64,000 nt of DNA from Ignavibacteria bacterium. GTDB lineage: Bacteria; Bacteroidota; Ignavibacteria; Tepidaquicellales; Tepidaquicellaceae. Made by a program: the position numbers and the translations under genes. The notes under the pieces were generated by a model. The model did no database searches and was not told the DNA's origin. It saw only the letters and a list, made by a program, of their open reading frames with translations. The stretch spans positions 310,001 through 374,000 of the forward strand of contig JADJMZ010000006.1 of the NCBI GenBank assembly GCA_016709315.1, in the 5' to 3' direction. Positions 1 through 8,071 of the stretch are shown one piece after another (the stretch's first letter is position 1; each line of letters begins with the position of its first letter).

Positions 1-366
1 CAGTCCGGAAGAAAAGGACCTTTGCAATATGATCTTGCATCATTTATTTATTCGGGAAGCGCAGAGCTGACGCGTGACGAAAGATTTATGCTGATGATTC
101 ATTATGAAGAAAATCTTCGAAACTATATTAATTACAACGAACAAAAATTCCGGAAAGATTTTTATTATTTTGCTTTTATCAGATTAATTCAGGTACTGGG
201 AAGTTATGCTTATGTTTATGAAAGAAGAAAAGATCAGAAAATGACTGAAAAGATAAAACAGGGTCTTTTAAAACTTGAAGAACTAAATAATAATCTGGAA
301 AACAAAGATATAAACAGATTTATAAATAATCTTACGTCTCATTGCTCTGAGTTTATTCGTATCTGA
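1..366 (+). CDS. C-terminal part of an aminoglycoside-phosphotransferase-like kinase (cut by window start)
   Basis: The reading frame is open from base 1 to the TGA at 364-366, so the gene begins before the window. The first visible residues read QSGRKGPLQYDLASF, which matches the end of the phosphotransferase (APH-like) catalytic domain, where 'D-F-Q-x-G-R-x-G-P-x-x-Y-D-x-A-S' carries the metal-binding Asp. The following 'RLIQVLGSYAYVYERR' resembles the 'xLQVLGAYGF' helix of the kinase proteins that Bacteroidota often fuse to a RapZ-like domain; no RapZ part follows here. The end overlaps the convergent permease gene by 14 bp. The kinase substrate cannot be told from this fragment. Family assignment is from recalled motifs and is fairly confident; the specific role is unknown. 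Confidence 0.7.
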   Translation, partial: QSGRKGPLQYDLASFIYSGSAELTRDERFMLMIHYEENLRNYINYNEQKFRKDFYYFAFIRLIQVLGSYAYVYERRKDQKMTEKIKQGLLKLEELNNNLENKDINRFINNLTSHCSEFIRI

Positions 367-1585
367 GAGCATCAATTGTATTCAGCTTTGCAGCTTTGTA
401 AGCTGGATAAACTCCGAATGCAATACCAACTACGGAACATACTACAAGACCGATTATTACCCAGTCATAAGGTATTACAACGGGACTGCTTAAATACAAA
501 CCAAGTAAATTTCCGGTTATAAGTCCGAGAAGAATGCCGATAAGACCGCCGAGTTCACATAATATTACCGCTTCTATTAAAAACTGTGTAAGTATACTGC
601 TGTTATTTGCGCCTACAGCTTTTCTTATTCCGATTTCTTTAGTTCTTTCAGTTACCGAGACAAGCATAATATTCATAATCCCGATTCCTGCTGCAAGCAT
701 AGCAATAAAGGAAATGAATCCTGCTCCGTATTTAAAATATTTTGTAAAACTGTTAACCTGTCCTATGAGCGACTCATTCGAAAAAATTTCAAAACTATCT
801 GCTTCTCCCGGTTTGTCTTTTCTGATAGATCTCATAACGCTTATAACATTTTCAACCGTTTCATTATAGGTCTCTTTTGAAGGAGCCTGAATAGCAATAT
901 TAATAGACCTGTTGTTCTTTCCGTAAATCTGCTGCATTGTAGTAATCGGGAGTAATGCGAAATTATCGTTGCTCTGTCCAAATCCCTCGCCCTTTTTTTC
1001 AAATACTCCGATGACCTGAAACTCGCTGTTATCAACTGTAATATATTTATCTATTGGATCTTCATTTGGAAAAAGTTTTTCAACGACATCCATACCAATC
1101 ACCGCAACTCTGCTGTTGTTTAATAAATCAGTTTCTGTGAAGAATCTTCCGAACTGTACACTCCTGTTATTGCATTCAAGATATTCAGGAGTTACGCCTC
1201 CGAGTGTATGATTTGGATTTGAAGAATATTTTGAGTTCTTTATAGTCTTGCCTCCGATATAGTCTTCAAGAGAAATATATTTATACATAGTGGATTTTTC
1301 CATTAACCTTAATCCCTGTTCATAAGTAATATCTGGTCTGTTTCTGTATTTGTTTTGCCTTCCTGGTCCTCCGATCTGAATTGATGGAAATTTTTGAATC
1401 TGAAATGTATTGCTGCCTAATTCGCTCAGACCGCCCTCTATCCCTGCCTGTAAGGCGTTAAGCAGAGTCATTATTGCGATTATAGAAAATACACCTATGA
1501 CAATACCGGATAATGTAAGAGCCGCTCTTAGTTTATTTGCCCTGAGTGTACTTAATGCAATTTTTATTAGTTCAGTGAAATTCAT
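353..1585 (-). CDS. MacB-type ABC transporter permease (second of pair)
   Basis: A 410-residue inner-membrane permease of the MacB/FtsX family. It has a first membrane helix at about residues 20-42, a large periplasmic MacB core domain (about 45-265), then three helices in the C-terminal FtsX domain. The hallmark cytoplasmic loop 'TERTKEIGIRKAVGA' sits near residue 315. It is the last gene of a five-gene minus-strand operon (TolC, adaptor, ATPase, permease, permease), 9 bp after the first permease. The two permeases are similar but not identical, so a heterodimer driven by one separate ATPase is likely. Substrate unknown; the family exports macrolides, peptides, siderophores or lipoproteins. 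The gene end overlaps the convergent kinase gene by 14 bp. Confidence 0.9.
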   Translation of the reverse strand: MNFTELIKIALSTLRANKLRAALTLSGIVIGVFSIIAIMTLLNALQAGIEGGLSELGSNTFQIQKFPSIQIGGPGRQNKYRNRPDITYEQGLRLMEKSTMYKYISLEDYIGGKTIKNSKYSSNPNHTLGGVTPEYLECNNRSVQFGRFFTETDLLNNSRVAVIGMDVVEKLFPNEDPIDKYITVDNSEFQVIGVFEKKGEGFGQSNDNFALLPITTMQQIYGKNNRSINIAIQAPSKETYNETVENVISVMRSIRKDKPGEADSFEIFSNESLIGQVNSFTKYFKYGAGFISFIAMLAAGIGIMNIMLVSVTERTKEIGIRKAVGANNSSILTQFLIEAVILCELGGLIGILLGLITGNLLGLYLSSPVVIPYDWVIIGLVVCSVVGIAFGVYPAYKAAKLNTIDALRYE

Positions 1586-1594
1586 AAAATAATT

Positions 1595-2821
1595 TTATTC
1601 ATATCTTAATGATTCTACAGGATCCATTTTTGAAGCATTGTAAGCAGGAAAGAATCCCGCCATAACTCCGAAAATCAGCGATACGAAAAGTCCAAGAATA
1701 ATTACCCACAAAGGCATTGCAGTAGGAAGTACATACGCATTTATAATCAGACTTATGGGAAATGAAATCATGATTCCAATTAATCCGCCTAAAAGACAAA
1801 TCGTGCAGGACTCAATCAGGAATTGATATAAAATAGTTCTTCTTTTGGCACCAATTGCTTTTCTTATTCCTATTTCCTTTGTTCTCTCTTTTACTGATAC
1901 AAACATTATGTTTGCAATTCCGACCGAACCTACGATTAATGATAATGATGTTATAAGTGTTCCTATAATTTTTATCAGCGAAGTCAGACTTTCAAATGTT
2001 GTCTTAAATGCTTCCTGCTGATTTACACCGAAATCATTTTTATCGCCTACCGGTATTTTTCTGGCTTTTCTCATAATCGAAGTAACTTCTTCTTTTGTCT
2101 CGTCCACATTTTTTACATCACCCGCTTTAATATTTATGGACAGACTTCTTTTGCCGCCGAATAATCTGTAAAATCTTTCTATCGGAACAATTATTCTGTT
2201 ATCCAGACTAAACAGACCAAGAAGACTTCCTTGCTTTTCCACAACTCCTATTATTCGAAATGAATATGATCCTACTTTTATTGTCTTTCCAATCGGGTCT
2301 GTATTTTCAAAGAATGCATTTTTAATATCAGTTCCTATTACGCAAACCGGATATCCTCCGTCAGATTCCTTTTTTGTAATGAATCTTCCGTCTTCCATAT
2401 TTGATCCGAATGTAAGCTGATATTCATCTGTGGTTCCTACAACGAAAACGTTTTCCAGCACAAGGTCATTATATTTTATGACTTTATTTGTACCGACCGA
2501 AGGACACATTACTACTGCAGTTTGCGAATTCTTTTTTAAAAAATCGTACTGAGCCATTGTCAGATCTTTCCGGTTTCTGTAAAATGACCAGTCTTCTTTT
2601 CCGAACCATTCAAACTTCTGCACATACAAAACATCTGCGCCTACTGCCGAAATGCTTTTTTCAAATGCCCGGTTGATACCTTCTATTGCGGTCTGCATAA
2701 GAGTGACAGAAGTTATGCCTATTACAATACCGAGTGTAGCGAGAAAAGATCTTAGTTTATTCGCTGTGATAGCTTTGTATGAAATGAGAAGGTTTTCTTT
2801 TATTTCGAGAAGAAAATTCAT
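1595..2821 (-). CDS. MacB-type ABC transporter permease (first of pair)
   Basis: A 408-residue MacB/FtsX-type permease. The N-terminal helix lies near residues 22-45 ('FLATLGIVIGITSVTLM'), followed by the periplasmic MacB core and three C-terminal helices. The loop 'KERTKEIGIRKAIGA' marks the FtsX domain. It lies between the ATP-binding gene (12 bp upstream) and the second permease (9 bp downstream), so all are probably one transcript. MacB proteins work mechanically: ATP use in the cytoplasm moves the periplasmic domain and pushes substrate through a TolC channel. Here the ATPase is a separate protein, as in LolCDE-like and many Bacteroidota systems. Substrate unknown. Confidence 0.9.
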   Translation of the reverse strand: MNFLLEIKENLLISYKAITANKLRSFLATLGIVIGITSVTLMQTAIEGINRAFEKSISAVGADVLYVQKFEWFGKEDWSFYRNRKDLTMAQYDFLKKNSQTAVVMCPSVGTNKVIKYNDLVLENVFVVGTTDEYQLTFGSNMEDGRFITKKESDGGYPVCVIGTDIKNAFFENTDPIGKTIKVGSYSFRIIGVVEKQGSLLGLFSLDNRIIVPIERFYRLFGGKRSLSINIKAGDVKNVDETKEEVTSIMRKARKIPVGDKNDFGVNQQEAFKTTFESLTSLIKIIGTLITSLSLIVGSVGIANIMFVSVKERTKEIGIRKAIGAKRRTILYQFLIESCTICLLGGLIGIMISFPISLIINAYVLPTAMPLWVIILGLFVSLIFGVMAGFFPAYNASKMDPVESLRYE

Positions 2822-2833
2822 CCGGATTTTAAT

Positions 2834-3583
2834 TTATAATAATATTTCGCTTTGTTGCTTAATTTTTATTCCTTTGTCACTTAATGTATCGCTTTCAATG
2901 AGACCATCCCTGATCTTCATTACCCTGTGAGCGTGATGTGCGATTTCTTCTTCATGTGTTACTATAATAATTGTGTTACCTTTCCTGTTTAACTCTTCAA
3001 GCAATGCCATGATTTCTTCCCCGGTCTTTGAATCAAGATTCCCCGTCGGCTCGTCTGCAAGTATAATAGAAGGATTGTTTACAAGAGCTCTTGCAATTGC
3101 AACTCTTTGTCTCTGACCTCCGGATAATTCATTTGGCTTATGCTTCATTCTGTCCTGTAATCCGACATTGAACAAAGCTTCTTCCGCTCTTTCAATTCTG
3201 TCAGCTTTTGAAATACCTCTGTAAATCAAAGGAAGTTCTACATTATGCAAAGCGTCACTCCTTGCAAGAAGGTTAAATGTCTGAAATACAAAACCAATCT
3301 CTATATTTCTGATTTCAGCAAGCTCGTCGTCATCCATTTCACTTACATTTTTTCCGTTCAGATGGTACTCGCCTGATGTAGGCGAGTCAAGACAACCAAT
3401 AATATTCATCAGAGTAGATTTCCCGGAACCCGAAGGTCCCATAATTGCTAAATAATCTTTCTTATAAATATTAGAAGTAATACCTTTCAACGCGTATAAT
3501 TCTTCAGTTCCCATTATATAGAGCTTAATAATTTCCTTAAGTTCTATAAGTACTTTTCTTTCCTGCGAGATGTTATTTTCCAT
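2834..3583 (-). CDS. ABC transporter ATP-binding protein, MacB/LolD type
   Basis: A 249-residue ABC ATPase. Walker A GPSGSGKST is at residues 49-57, the signature LSGGQRQRVAIARAL and Walker B IILADEPTGNLD follow, and the switch His is in 'VTHEEE'. The 'ADEPTGNLDS' form is typical of the LolD/MacB/FtsE subfamily that pairs with FtsX-type permeases, and two such genes follow directly. It energises the tripartite efflux complex encoded by this operon. The 20 or so N-terminal residues before the beta strand are slightly longer than usual. The start is placed at the ATG after the adaptor gene; no internal ATG fits better. Confidence 0.92.
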   Translation of the reverse strand: MENNISQERKVLIELKEIIKLYIMGTEELYALKGITSNIYKKDYLAIMGPSGSGKSTLMNIIGCLDSPTSGEYHLNGKNVSEMDDDELAEIRNIEIGFVFQTFNLLARSDALHNVELPLIYRGISKADRIERAEEALFNVGLQDRMKHKPNELSGGQRQRVAIARALVNNPSIILADEPTGNLDSKTGEEIMALLEELNRKGNTIIIVTHEEEIAHHAHRVMKIRDGLIESDTLSDKGIKIKQQSEILL

Positions 3584-3613
3584 CAGTTTTTAGTATTACT
3601 TGTTTTTTTAGTT

Positions 3614-4611
3614 TTAATTTCCTTCATCAGTCTTGAAATTCTTTTTCTTTACTTCATTATCAACTTTTATTTTTGAACCGTCTTCAAGTTCCTTATTTAT
3701 AGCTTTAAATGTACCTTTAACTACTTCCTGATCTTCCTTAATTCCTTCAGTTACTTCAATATATGAGTCATCGCTTATCCCTGTTTTTACTTCTGTCTTT
3801 TTAGCTGAATTATTGTCAATTACAAAAACAACTTCTTTCGGTTTGATTTTTTTTGATTGCTTTTCTTCGGATTCTCTTTTTAAATTTTCGTTATCAGCTT
3901 CTTCAGATATTCCGTTACCCTTGAATTCTTCTCTGGTAGTGACAGACTGGATCGGAACAGCAAGTACGTTCATCTTTTTTTCTACTTCAATATCAACAGT
4001 ACAGCTCATCCCGGGTCTCAGCTCCACATCATTATTTATAACTCTGACTTTTACTACGAAATTTACTACTTCATCCTGAGTGCCGACGCCTTTTGATTTG
4101 GCAGTATTCGCGATTTCATATACATATCCTGTAAATATCTTATCCGGAAAAGCGTCAATCTGTATTTTTGCAGTATCGCCAATGTTTACAAGAGTTACAT
4201 CTGTCTCGCCGACCTCAACCTGGCATTCCATTTTTGAAAGATCGGATATAGTCATTATCTGTGACCCCTGATTTGAAATTGTACCAAGTACTTTTTCACC
4301 GGTCTCATTGTTAAGCTGAGTTACTGTTCCGTTTATCGGGGCATAAATTGTTGTCTTCGAAATATCATACTTTATTTTCGACATTCCGGTTCTCTGCTGA
4401 TTTATCTGAGCGGAGTTTGTATTTATCTGAGCTTGAGTCTGCTCAAAACTCAACTGCGCGTTATCAAGCTCGCTTTGCGAAGCAAGACCTTTACTGTTAA
4501 GCTCTTTGATCCTTTGAAGTTCAAGCTCTAACTTTCTTAAATTTACTTCGCTGGTTTTTAAATTACTCTCGGCTACCTGTATGGCGGCATTCTGCTCCTG
4601 AAGTTGCGGCG
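3614..4611 (-). CDS. HlyD/MacA-family efflux adaptor, C-terminal part (after frameshift)
   Basis: Reads as the hairpin, lipoyl, beta-barrel and membrane-proximal domains of a periplasmic adaptor (membrane fusion protein). The reading frame is meaningful from about 4611, where it encodes QLQEQNAAIQVAESNLKTSE and the coiled-coil hairpin; the first ATG in this frame lies far inside, at 4453. The lipoyl half-motif 'IYAPINGTVTQLNNETGEKV' and the barrel 'LRPGMSCTVDIEV' are clear. The upstream half of the same protein is in another frame (4573-4968). Inserting one base near 4609-4613 joins the two into a single protein of about 451 residues. So this is either a broken gene or a sequencing/assembly error. 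The other operon members look intact, which favours an error or a very recent mutation. Confidence 0.85.
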
Positions 4612-4968
4612 CAAAGCATCCTGTTTAATCTTAACAAGCAAATCGTTCTTTGTAACTTCATCTCCTTCTTTAAAAGGCAGTGAAACTATTTCCCCGCTGA
4701 TCTCAGCGCTGATGTTAACTTCAGTTTCTGATTGTATCTTGCCGGTTGCTGTTACTATCTGCGTAATATTTCTGGGTTTTATTTTTTCAGTCTGAACTGT
4801 AATCAGAGTTTCTTTTTTACTCGAAATAATAACTGCAATTACTATAATTGCAATCAGAAGTAATCCTAATATCCACAGAAGTTTTTTTCTGCTTTTCTTT
4901 TTTTTCTTTTTATTGTTCACCGGAGTCTGAACCGATGGAGTTTGTAATGGAGTACTGGTTTCCGACAT
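4573..4968 (-). CDS. HlyD/MacA-family efflux adaptor, N-terminal part (before frameshift)
   Basis: Encodes the start of the adaptor: a Lys-rich cytoplasmic stretch (residues 19-29, KKKKKKSRKK), one membrane helix (about 30-49), and the first half of the barrel-sandwich domain ('ATGKIQSETEVNISAEISGEI', 'FKEGDEVTKNDLLVKIKQDAL'). After DALR the frame runs into unrelated residues and stops at 4573. The expected continuation is found one frame over on the same strand. It lies between the outer-membrane channel gene and the ATPase, as expected for a TolC-HlyD-MacB type exporter. If the frameshift is real the exporter would lack a functional adaptor. Confidence 0.85.
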   Translation of the reverse strand: MSETSTPLQTPSVQTPVNNKKKKKKSRKKLLWILGLLLIAIIVIAVIISSKKETLITVQTEKIKPRNITQIVTATGKIQSETEVNISAEISGEIVSLPFKEGDEVTKNDLLVKIKQDALRRNFRSRMPPYR

Positions 4969-5003
4969 TGTTATTTAAAAGTTTATATTAATTAATATTA
5001 TTT

Positions 5004-6347
5004 TCAGTAACTCAGTTCGCCTGTATAATAATTCAGCTTTCTTTCAGCAAGTAAAAAATCATAATAAGCATTGATCCTGTCAATCTTCAGAGAATTCAGC
5101 TTTGTACTTGCAAGCTGAACATCAAGTAATGTTCCTACGCCTACTCTGTAGTTTTCTTCTGACAATAATTTATCCTGTTCGGCTGATACTAAATTGCGGT
5201 TTAATATTTCTATTTGTTTCTTTGCGGTCTGAAGATCAAGATAAGATTTTTTAATTTCACTTCTGATCTGCTGCTGAAGCTGATCAAGATCATCCTGCTT
5301 TTGCCTGAGTGTCAGCTCCGATGTCTGTCTCTTATTATCAAGCTTGAATCCCTGAAATATAGGATAAGTAAGCTGAAAACCAAACTGAAAAGTTCTTAAG
5401 CCGGTAAGATCTTCTATTCTAGAAGAACTCAGATTGTAATTTGAAAAAGCAGACAACGTAGGAAAATAAAGATTCTTCTGGTCAATTGAAATCTGCACCT
5501 TATTTATTTTTATATCCTGAAGTGTGGATTTGTAATCAAATCTTTTATCCAGAGCTCTGTTAAGAAGCGCTTCAGTATTTGAGTTTCTTTCAACTATATT
5601 CTGTATATCTGATGATGTAAGGTTTATGTCCACACTGTTTTCTGATATAGTGAAATCTTTATTCATATCATCATTCATTGCCAGAAGCAAATCCACCTTG
5701 CTTTTATTGAAATCATTAATCGAACGTTCTAAAGCTAATTCATTCTGCGCTACTAATACGTCCTGTTTGTAAACATCAGCTAAGGTTTTTTTTCCTACAT
5801 TCATATACTCTTTTATCTTATCAAGCTGCGATTGCGAATCTTTTAAATTATCCTGATTCACAAGCACTATTTTCTCTTTTTTCAGCAAATCAAAATATGC
5901 AGAAGTTACATTGAAAATTATATCGTATTTTGTTTTATCAAGATTTATTCTTGCAGCAGTTTCATTCTCTTTTGAAAGATCAATCTGTTTGAGGTTTGAA
6001 AATCCGTTGAATAAAGTAACCTGTGTGCTCAGCCCCAATCCGAAACCGTTAATCCATGAGTTTTGCTCCGGTACTGCGATAGGTGTCCCGCCTTCAAATC
6101 TTACAGATCCCTGAGAATAAGTATTATTCCTGCTCCATCTTGCGCTAAGGTCTAATGATGGGATCAGGTTTCCTTTTGCTGATTTTGTAGATAACTTTTG
6201 TATCTCAAGAGTTTTTTCAAGATTCGAAACGTTTGTGTTGTTATTGATTGCTGTTGTTATTGCTTTGTTCAGGTCTATAATTTCCTGAGCTTGAACTGAA
6301 AAAGCGTTCGATAAGAAAAAAATTGCAAGGAGAATATATTTATTCAT
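5004..6347 (-). CDS. TolC-family outer-membrane efflux channel
   Basis: About 447 residues from the preferred ATG at 6345-6347, which gives a clean signal peptide (MNKYILLAIFFLSNAFSVQAQ); an ATG eight codons earlier (6371) would put a charged stretch ahead of it. Two repeated outer-membrane efflux (OEP) domains follow, visible as paired long helices ('NLDKTKYDIIFNVTSAYFDLLKKEKIVLVNQDNL' region and 'QQQIRSEIKKSYLDLQTAKKQIEILNRNL' region) each followed by a short strand and a 'YRVGVGTLLDVQLAST' turn. It is the first gene of the minus-strand export operon and supplies the exit duct for the adaptor and MacB-like pump encoded next. Confidence 0.9.
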   Translation of the reverse strand: MNKYILLAIFFLSNAFSVQAQEIIDLNKAITTAINNNTNVSNLEKTLEIQKLSTKSAKGNLIPSLDLSARWSRNNTYSQGSVRFEGGTPIAVPEQNSWINGFGLGLSTQVTLFNGFSNLKQIDLSKENETAARINLDKTKYDIIFNVTSAYFDLLKKEKIVLVNQDNLKDSQSQLDKIKEYMNVGKKTLADVYKQDVLVAQNELALERSINDFNKSKVDLLLAMNDDMNKDFTISENSVDINLTSSDIQNIVERNSNTEALLNRALDKRFDYKSTLQDIKINKVQISIDQKNLYFPTLSAFSNYNLSSSRIEDLTGLRTFQFGFQLTYPIFQGFKLDNKRQTSELTLRQKQDDLDQLQQQIRSEIKKSYLDLQTAKKQIEILNRNLVSAEQDKLLSEENYRVGVGTLLDVQLASTKLNSLKIDRINAYYDFLLAERKLNYYTGELSY

Positions 6348-6819
6348 TAATTTTTTACGGTTTATTATCAATTTTTGTAAACGATTGTTAAAATAATAAG
6401 TTTCATAACCAAGTTATATGATAAAATTAATATTTTATTGAGATAAAATTGTCTTTTATTTGTGAGCTCTTGGTTAATTTTATAAGACTTGTGTATAATA
6501 AAAAGGTTTCAGGAACAATGAAGCTAAATTATCAAAACGGTTTTAAATTTTTTAAAAAATCTCTTACAAATATACAGATAAATTATTTTATTAAGTGTAA
6601 ATATATGTAACTAAAGTGAAAATTTTATTTCATTCTTTCATTCCATTTTTAGTGTGCCACTAAGTTTTATTATAATGAAAATTGCAAATGAATTTAATTA
6701 GTTAATCTGCTTAGAATTTAACCTGAAATTAATCTTACATTGCAAAATGTAATTTCTGTATTCAGATTTTAATGCATTTTTATATTACAGTTTAAAAATT
6801 ATTTTTACAGAAAAAATTT
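6348..6819. other. Divergent intergenic region
   Basis: About 470 bp of very AT-rich DNA between the divergent efflux operon and queD. It must carry promoters for both directions, but I see no clear -7/-33 pair, no operator-like inverted repeat beyond simple A/T runs, and no small reading frame with a ribosome binding site. Confidence 0.5.
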
Positions 6820-7224
6820 ATGCTTTATATCACCCGCAGGGAACATTTTTCATCTTCTCATAAACTGGAAAACTCCGGATTGTCACAGCAAAAGAATGAA
6901 GAACTTTTCGGAAAGTGCAATAACTTTCACGGACATAACTATTACATCGAAGTAACACTTGCCGGCACTCCCGATCCCGAAAGTAGTTATGTAATGGATC
7001 TTAAACTGCTTAAACAAATAATTCATGAAGAGATTTTAGATAAAGTTGATCATAAATTCCTTAATGAAATTGATATGTTTAAAGATGTTATACCCACAAC
7101 CGAAAATATGGCAGTTTCATTCTGGAAAGCTCTTGCTGATAAAGTTAAAAGAGAAAATGTCAGTTTGTATTCGGTTAAACTTTACGAAACCGAAAAAAAT
7201 TATGTTGAATACAGAGGTGAATAA
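6820..7224 (+). CDS. queD: 6-pyruvoyl-tetrahydropterin synthase / QueD family
   Basis: 134 residues, the usual size for the family. The zinc-binding and catalytic elements are visible: an early His in 'FSSSHKL', then 'KCNNFHGHNY' with the catalytic Cys and the HGH zinc pair, and 'VDHKFLNE' and 'PTTENMAVSFW' near the C-terminus. QueD (6-carboxy-tetrahydropterin synthase) converts dihydroneopterin triphosphate to 6-carboxytetrahydropterin, the first committed step to queuosine; the related PTPS makes tetrahydrobiopterin precursors. The bacterial size and the Cys-x3-HGH spacing favour QueD, but no other queuosine genes are in the window. The next gene starts at the base after its stop codon, so the two are probably co-translated. 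Confidence 0.85.
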   Translation: MLYITRREHFSSSHKLENSGLSQQKNEELFGKCNNFHGHNYYIEVTLAGTPDPESSYVMDLKLLKQIIHEEILDKVDHKFLNEIDMFKDVIPTTENMAVSFWKALADKVKRENVSLYSVKLYETEKNYVEYRGE

Positions 7225-8016
7225 TTGAATAACAGCGATATAAAAAATCTGGAAAAACTTCATCATAAAAAGTATCGTGATGAATTCAATAAATTCCTTA
7301 TCGAAGGCATTCATCTGATAGAAGAATGTCTCAGATCTGATATTTACAGGGAAATGCTTGAAACAATCTTTGTCAGGGAAGATTTTGAAAATGAATCTGC
7401 TATTGAAAAGATTAAAAACTCGAATCACTCTGCCGGTATTGAAATCCTTGATGACAGAAAGTTCAGCAGACTTTCCGAAACTGTGAATTCACAGGGAATT
7501 ATCGGGCTTGTATCCAGACCTGATCTGTCTTTGCATAATGAAAAAATAAAAACTGATAAGTCAAATAAGATAGTTGTGGCAATTGATAATATCAGCGATC
7601 CGGGAAATCTCGGAACAATTATCAGAACCTGCCACTGGTTTGGAGCTGATGAACTTATTATAAGCAAAAATTCTGTTGATGTTTTTAATTCTAAAGTCAT
7701 AAGAGCTTCGCAGGGCTCACTATTCTTTTTGAAAATAAGAAATGAATTAAATCTGGAAAGAGAAATCGAATCATACAGAAATGATCAATACAATATCTTG
7801 CTTTCACATTTGTCAGCAGAAGAAAATTTATCCGAATTAAAATTATCAAACTCTGAAAATTATCTTATTGTTTTCGGAAATGAAGCAAACGGTATTTCAA
7901 ATTCTATCTCGGAAAATAAAAATTACAGAAAATTCAGGATCAACGGATATTCGGAATGCGAATCTCTGAATGCAGCCGTAGCAGCAGGAATAGTTCTTTT
8001 CGAATTCAGAAAATAA
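7225..8016 (+). CDS. TrmH/SpoU-family RNA 2'-O-methyltransferase
   Basis: 263 residues. The start is a TTG placed directly after the queD TAA; there is no earlier in-frame choice and the next Met would remove the N-terminal substrate-binding domain. Residues 1-90 form the SpoU-substrate-binding domain. The SPOUT knot domain follows with its three motifs: 'DNISDPGNLGTIIRTC' (motif 1), 'VFGNEANGIS' (motif 2) and 'SLNAAVAAGIVLFEF' (motif 3). The family methylates ribose 2'-OH in rRNA or tRNA with SAM. The two-domain layout resembles RlmB/TsnR-like rRNA enzymes; the target base cannot be deduced. A strong bidirectional terminator follows within 4 bp. Confidence 0.88.
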   Translation: MNNSDIKNLEKLHHKKYRDEFNKFLIEGIHLIEECLRSDIYREMLETIFVREDFENESAIEKIKNSNHSAGIEILDDRKFSRLSETVNSQGIIGLVSRPDLSLHNEKIKTDKSNKIVVAIDNISDPGNLGTIIRTCHWFGADELIISKNSVDVFNSKVIRASQGSLFFLKIRNELNLEREIESYRNDQYNILLSHLSAEENLSELKLSNSENYLIVFGNEANGISNSISENKNYRKFRINGYSECESLNAAVAAGIVLFEFRK

Positions 8017-8047
8017 AAAATGCCTGCAGATATTGATCTGCAGGCAT
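8015..8047. terminator. Bidirectional intrinsic terminator
   Basis: Perfect 12-bp stem: ATGCCTGCAGAT at 8020-8031 pairs with ATCTGCAGGCAT at 8036-8047 around a 4-nt loop. A run of A at 8015-8020 gives a U-tract for the minus-strand gene (8072-9784), where it is a textbook terminator. It probably also stops the plus-strand queD-trmH transcript, though with a weaker U-tract on that side. Confidence 0.85.
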
Positions 8048-8071
8048 CTTAAATTATTTCTGAAATTAAAT

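Noticed and set aside
4573..4611. Programmed ribosomal frameshift in the adaptor gene
   Set aside because: No slippery heptamer of the X-XXY-YYZ type and no obvious stimulatory hairpin at the junction; adaptors of this family are not known to use frameshifting. Error or mutation is simpler.
6545..6560. A/T-rich inverted repeat in the divergent gap as an operator
   Set aside because: Made of T and A runs only; expected by chance in this composition.
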